From Egerieenecus sp048201975 (GTDB taxonomy: Bacteria; Bacillota; Clostridia; Christensenellales; Aristaeellaceae), in the NCBI GenBank assembly GCA_048201975.1, contig DBFBGQ010000012.1, positions 1-15,831 of the forward strand: a DNA stretch of 15,831 bases, read 5' to 3'. This document shows, piece by piece, positions 13,941-15,831 of the stretch. Position numbers and translations under genes: made by a program. Positions within the stretch are counted from its first letter, which is position 1. The number at the start of each line of letters is the position of its first letter. The notes under the pieces are model-generated. The model made no database searches. It saw only the letters and a list, made by a program, of their open reading frames with translations, and was not told the origin of the DNA.

Positions 13941-14366
13941 TCACTCTTCCACGGTCACGCCCATGCTGCGGGCGGTGCCGGCCACCATGCTCATGGCAGC
14001 CTCGATGCTGGCGGCGTTCAGGTCGGGCATCTTCGTGGTTGCGATCTCGCGGACCTGCTCCTTGGTCAGCTTGCCAACCTTGTCACGGTTGGGGCGGCCG
14101 CTGGCGGACTCAATGTTCAGGGCCTTCTTAATCAGCACAGGAACAGGAGGAGTCTTGGTGATGAAGGTGAAGGTACGGTCGGAATACACGGTGATCACCA
14201 CAGGGATGATCAGGCCCGCCTGCTTGGCGGTGCGCTCGTTGAACTCCTTGCAGAAGCCGGGAATGTTCACGCCGTGCTGGCCCAGCGCAGGACCGATAGG
14301 CGGTGCAGGATTCGCCTTGCCGGCCGGAACCTGCAGCTTGATGTAGGCAGAAACTTTCTTTGCCAT
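13941..14366 (-). CDS. rplK: 50S ribosomal protein L11
   Basis: L11 forms the GTPase-associated centre of the 50S subunit with 23S rRNA and is needed for RelA-dependent ppGpp synthesis. The 141-residue product has the standard length, opening MAKKVSAYIKLQVPAGKANP, with PPIGPALGQHGVNIPGFCKEFN (N-terminal domain; the Pro-rich helix targeted by thiopeptides) and a C-terminal RNA-binding domain ending RSMGVTVEE. The ATG follows TAGGAGG by 9 bases. It sits between nusG (182 bases upstream, with a structured leader) and rplA. Confidence 0.98.
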   Translation of the reverse strand: MAKKVSAYIKLQVPAGKANPAPPIGPALGQHGVNIPGFCKEFNERTAKQAGLIIPVVITVYSDRTFTFITKTPPVPVLIKKALNIESASGRPNRDKVGKLTKEQVREIATTKMPDLNAASIEAAMSMVAGTARSMGVTVEE

Positions 14367-14389
14367 GGAAATGGCACCTCCTAAAAAAT

Positions 14390-14424
14390 GTGGTCATGGC
14401 GAAAGTGCGTGCACTTTCTCCCAC
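14390..14424 (-). promoter_or_regulatory. Putative L1-binding autoregulatory RNA element in the rplK leader
   Basis: In the transcript, GUGG (14424-14421) pairs with CCAC (14393-14390). Inside this an asymmetric internal loop (GA on one side, GCCAUGA on the other) precedes a 7-bp helix GAAAGUG/CACUUUC closed by CACG. A helix with GUGGGAG on one side and an AUGA next to CC on the other is the form of L1-binding sites in 23S rRNA and in rplKA leaders. It ends 24 bases before the rplK start, next to its ribosome binding site, which suits translational repression of rplK-rplA by L1. Confidence 0.6.
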
Positions 14425-14428
14425 TGCC

Positions 14429-14496
14429 CCGCCCCCGGGGCGGACAAACATGCGGATGCGACTCCGCTGCTTCACCGCCTGCGGCGGTGTTGAAGC
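14429..14496 (-). other. Two further hairpins in the nusG-rplK spacer
   Basis: In the transcript a hairpin with CACCGCC/GGCGGTG around GCA, extended by GCTT/AAGC past a three-base bulge (14469-14496), precedes a second hairpin with CCGCCC/GGGCGG around CGG (14429-14443). Neither is followed by a U-tract. They may insulate the rplK leader or mark a processing site. Confidence 0.45.
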
Positions 14497-14548
14497 CTTA
14501 TCAACCTGAAGAATGCGCGCGGAGAATCCCCCTGCAGGCCAGCGGCGA

Positions 14549-15088
14549 TCACTTGGTGATCTTTTCCACCTGATCCAGGTCCACCTCAACGGGCATCTCC
14601 CGGCCAAGGAACATCTGCACCTTTACCGTGAGCTTGTCGCGGATGGTATCCACATCCTCCACAATGCCGCTGAAGTTTTCCAGGGGGCCTGAGAGAATGC
14701 GCACTTCCTCGCCAATGGCAACGCCAAACTCGACGCTCTTCGCTTCGGTGTTGAGCATCATCTCCACCTCCGCGTCCGTTAGCGCCACCGGCTTGCTGTC
14801 CGGACCCACAAAGCCCGTCACGCCCCGGGTGTTCCGCACCACATACCAGCTTTCGCTGGTCTCGATCATGTGCACCAGCACATAGCCGGGGTACACCTTG
14901 CGCTGCGTCTTCACCCGTTTGCCATTCTTGATTTCGATGACATCCTCCACAGGCACTCTGACGTCGAAGATCAGATCCTGCATGCCGTTGTTTTCAACGG
15001 ATTTCTCCAGGGTGTCCTTTACCTTGTTCTCATACCCCGAGTAGGTATGCACCACATACCAGCAGGGCTCCTTGCTCTTTTCGGTCAT
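14549..15088 (-). CDS. nusG: Transcription termination/antitermination factor NusG
   Basis: NusG binds RNA polymerase through its NGN domain and links it to Rho or ribosomal S10 through its KOW domain. The 179-residue product shows WYVVHTYSGYENKVKDTLEK at the N terminus, RKVYPGYVLVHMI and WYVVRNTRGVTGFVG in the NGN domain, and the KOW motif EEVRILSGPLENFSGIVEDV (about residues 127-146). The ATG follows AGGAGAAGGA closely. It starts 22 bases after secE, the usual partner. Confidence 0.98.
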   Translation of the reverse strand: MTEKSKEPCWYVVHTYSGYENKVKDTLEKSVENNGMQDLIFDVRVPVEDVIEIKNGKRVKTQRKVYPGYVLVHMIETSESWYVVRNTRGVTGFVGPDSKPVALTDAEVEMMLNTEAKSVEFGVAIGEEVRILSGPLENFSGIVEDVDTIRDKLTVKVQMFLGREMPVEVDLDQVEKITK

Positions 15089-15110
15089 GTTCCTTCTCCT
15101 ATGCCACGGA

Positions 15111-15398
15111 TTACAGCACCAGCAGCCTCACCAGCGCCGATGCGCCCATGTCGAGCAGGCTGATGATCAGTCCCAGGACGACCATGAACACCAGCACGAC
15201 CACGGAATAGGTTATGAGCTTGCGCTTGGTTGGCCAAGTCACCTTTTTCAGCTCGTAGCCCATGTTCTTGAAGGGCGTAGCGATACGCTTGGGCAGCTTG
15301 GCCCACCAGCTAATGAACTTCTTCCACTTGGAATCAGGGGTCTTCTTCGCGGCGGCCTTGTCAGGCTTCGCGGCGACCGTCTTATTCTCATCTGCCAT
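15111..15398 (-). CDS. secE: Preprotein translocase subunit SecE
   Basis: SecE clamps the SecY channel in the inner membrane. The 95-residue product begins MADENKTVAAK, has a basic Lys-rich cytoplasmic region, the amphipathic conserved helix ending ELKKVTWPTKRK (about residues 50-61) and one C-terminal membrane span (LITYSVVVLVFMVVLGLIIS). The ATG at 15398 is favoured: GAGG lies 11 bases upstream. The in-frame GTG three codons earlier sits only 2 bases after the same GAGG, too close. It lies between rpmG and nusG, the standard order. Confidence 0.95.
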   Translation of the reverse strand: MADENKTVAAKPDKAAAKKTPDSKWKKFISWWAKLPKRIATPFKNMGYELKKVTWPTKRKLITYSVVVLVFMVVLGLIISLLDMGASALVRLLVL

Positions 15399-15429
15399 TT
15401 TTTTCACATCCTCACCGTATTGGTAGCGG

Positions 15430-15591
15430 TTATTTCGTTTCGCGATGAGCGGTGTGTTTCTTGCAGAAAGGGCAGTACTTCATAAGCTCAATGCGATCCG
15501 GGGTGTTCTTCTTGTTCTTCATGTTGTTGTAGTTGCGCTGCTTGCACTCCGTGCAGGCAAGGCACACCTTTTGACGAGCGGCGTTAGCCAC
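15430..15591 (-). CDS. rpmG: 50S ribosomal protein L33, zinc-binding form
   Basis: This 53-residue gene is easily missed. Read on the minus strand from a GTG at 15591 it gives MANAARQKVC, LACTECKQRNY, NMKNKKNTPDRIELMKYC and PFCKKHTAHRETK, an unmistakable L33. The CxxC pairs (Cys13/16 and Cys40/43) make it the zinc-ribbon (C+) form, in contrast to the C- paralogues used under zinc limitation. An extra Cys at position 10 is not part of the usual set. GGAGGTG lies 6 bases before the GTG start. It precedes secE by 31 bases in the conserved rpmG-secE-nusG order; no tRNA-Trp gene lies between them. Confidence 0.95.
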   Translation of the reverse strand: MANAARQKVCLACTECKQRNYNNMKNKKNTPDRIELMKYCPFCKKHTAHRETK

Positions 15592-15625
15592 GCTGGACAC
15601 CTCCTGCCTGTATGCATTGTTGCTC

Positions 15626-15682
15626 CCCTGTTTTTTTCAAAGAAACAGGGCGATCCCATCCGGCATATTGCAGCCGGATGGG
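15626..15682 (-). terminator. Two tandem hairpins between tuf and rpmG
   Basis: On the minus strand, 9 bases after the tuf stop, CCCATCCGGC pairs with GCCGGATGGG (15655-15682, 10 bp, loop of eight). A second hairpin CCCTGTTT/AAACAGGG follows (15626-15650). Neither is followed by a U-run on the minus strand, so they may be a weak or processing-type terminator separating abundant tuf mRNA from rpmG-rplA. No clear promoter for rpmG was found in the gap. Confidence 0.45.
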
Positions 15683-15691
15683 GATAAGAAC

Positions 15692-15831
15692 TTACTCAAT
15701 CACCTTGGCCACGACGCCGGAACCAACCGTGCGGCCACCCTCGCGGATAGCGAAACGCAGGCCCTGCTCCAATGCGATGGGGGTGATCAGCGTGATCTCC
15801 ATGTCGATGTTATCGCCAGGCATCACCATTT
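15692..15831 (-). CDS. tuf: Elongation factor Tu, C-terminal end (partial)
   Basis: EF-Tu carries aminoacyl-tRNA to the ribosome as a GTP complex. Only the last 46 codons are in the window, on the minus strand: VMPGDNIDMEITLITPIALE, then QGLRFAIREGGRTVGSGVV and AKVIE before TAA. These are the terminal strands of domain 3, including the RFAIREGGRTVGSGVV block contacted by kirromycin-class drugs and tRNA. The 5' part lies beyond the window. Confidence 0.98.
   Translation of the reverse strand, partial: MVMPGDNIDMEITLITPIALEQGLRFAIREGGRTVGSGVVAKVIE

Noticed and set aside
14427..14496. Intrinsic terminator between nusG and rplK
   Set aside because: The hairpins are GC-rich but none is followed by a run of T on the transcribed strand, and rplK normally shares the nusG transcript.
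15399..15691. A tRNA gene near rpmG or secE, as found in some bacteria
   Set aside because: The gaps hold only short hairpins; there is no cloverleaf, no T-loop GTTCRANNC pattern and no CCA end.
1..15831. CRISPR array or phage/defence island
   Set aside because: No regularly spaced direct repeats, cas genes, integrase or phage structural genes were seen; the WYL regulator alone is not sufficient evidence of a defence system.

Overview
The window looks like a chromosomal segment of a GC-rich member of the Clostridia (Firmicutes). The evidence is the gene order hrcA-grpE-dnaK-dnaJ behind a perfect CIRCE operator, strong GGAGG-type ribosome binding sites, frequent TTG/GTG starts, and the tuf-rpmG-secE-nusG-rplK-rplA translation cluster. 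The genus cannot be named from this sequence alone. A gut or other polysaccharide-rich habitat is suggested, but not shown, by the uronic-acid sugar genes.

Layout. 1-1063: the 3' part of an IS66-family insertion sequence whose transposase reading frame is broken by a one-base loss. It abuts, and probably interrupts, the C-terminal remnant of an IS1182-type transposase (1064-1276). 1277-1572: no gene, but a series of hairpins and terminators. 1573-6337, minus strand: the class I heat-shock operon hrcA-grpE-dnaK-dnaJ, read from a consensus promoter with CIRCE in its 5' leader. 6515-9537, plus strand: a divergent two-gene unit driven by a textbook TTGACA-17-TATAAT promoter. It encodes a DUF2264 protein and a GH88 unsaturated glucuronyl hydrolase and ends at a strong terminator. 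9556-11917, plus strand: a compact three-gene operon with a WYL/YafY-type regulator, a MmcQ/YjbR-DUF3795 two-domain protein and a GyrI-like small-molecule-binding protein, closed by a bidirectional terminator. 11928-12986, minus strand: a stand-alone LPG-synthase-type membrane (flippase-like) protein with its own promoter. 13098-15831, minus strand: rplA, rplK, nusG, secE, rpmG and the 3' end of tuf, with a likely L1 autoregulatory RNA element between nusG and rplK and a terminator directly after rplA.

How the genes work together. HrcA represses its own chaperone operon through CIRCE; DnaK, DnaJ and GrpE are the chaperone and its two co-factors. DUF2264 and GH88 probably finish the cytoplasmic breakdown of uronate-containing oligosaccharides. 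The WYL, MmcQ-DUF3795 and GyrI genes look like a ligand-sensing module with no established role; this is the least understood part of the window and the best candidate for new biology. The translation cluster is conventional, except that rplJ-rplL do not follow rplA. No CRISPR array, tRNA, rRNA or phage gene was seen.
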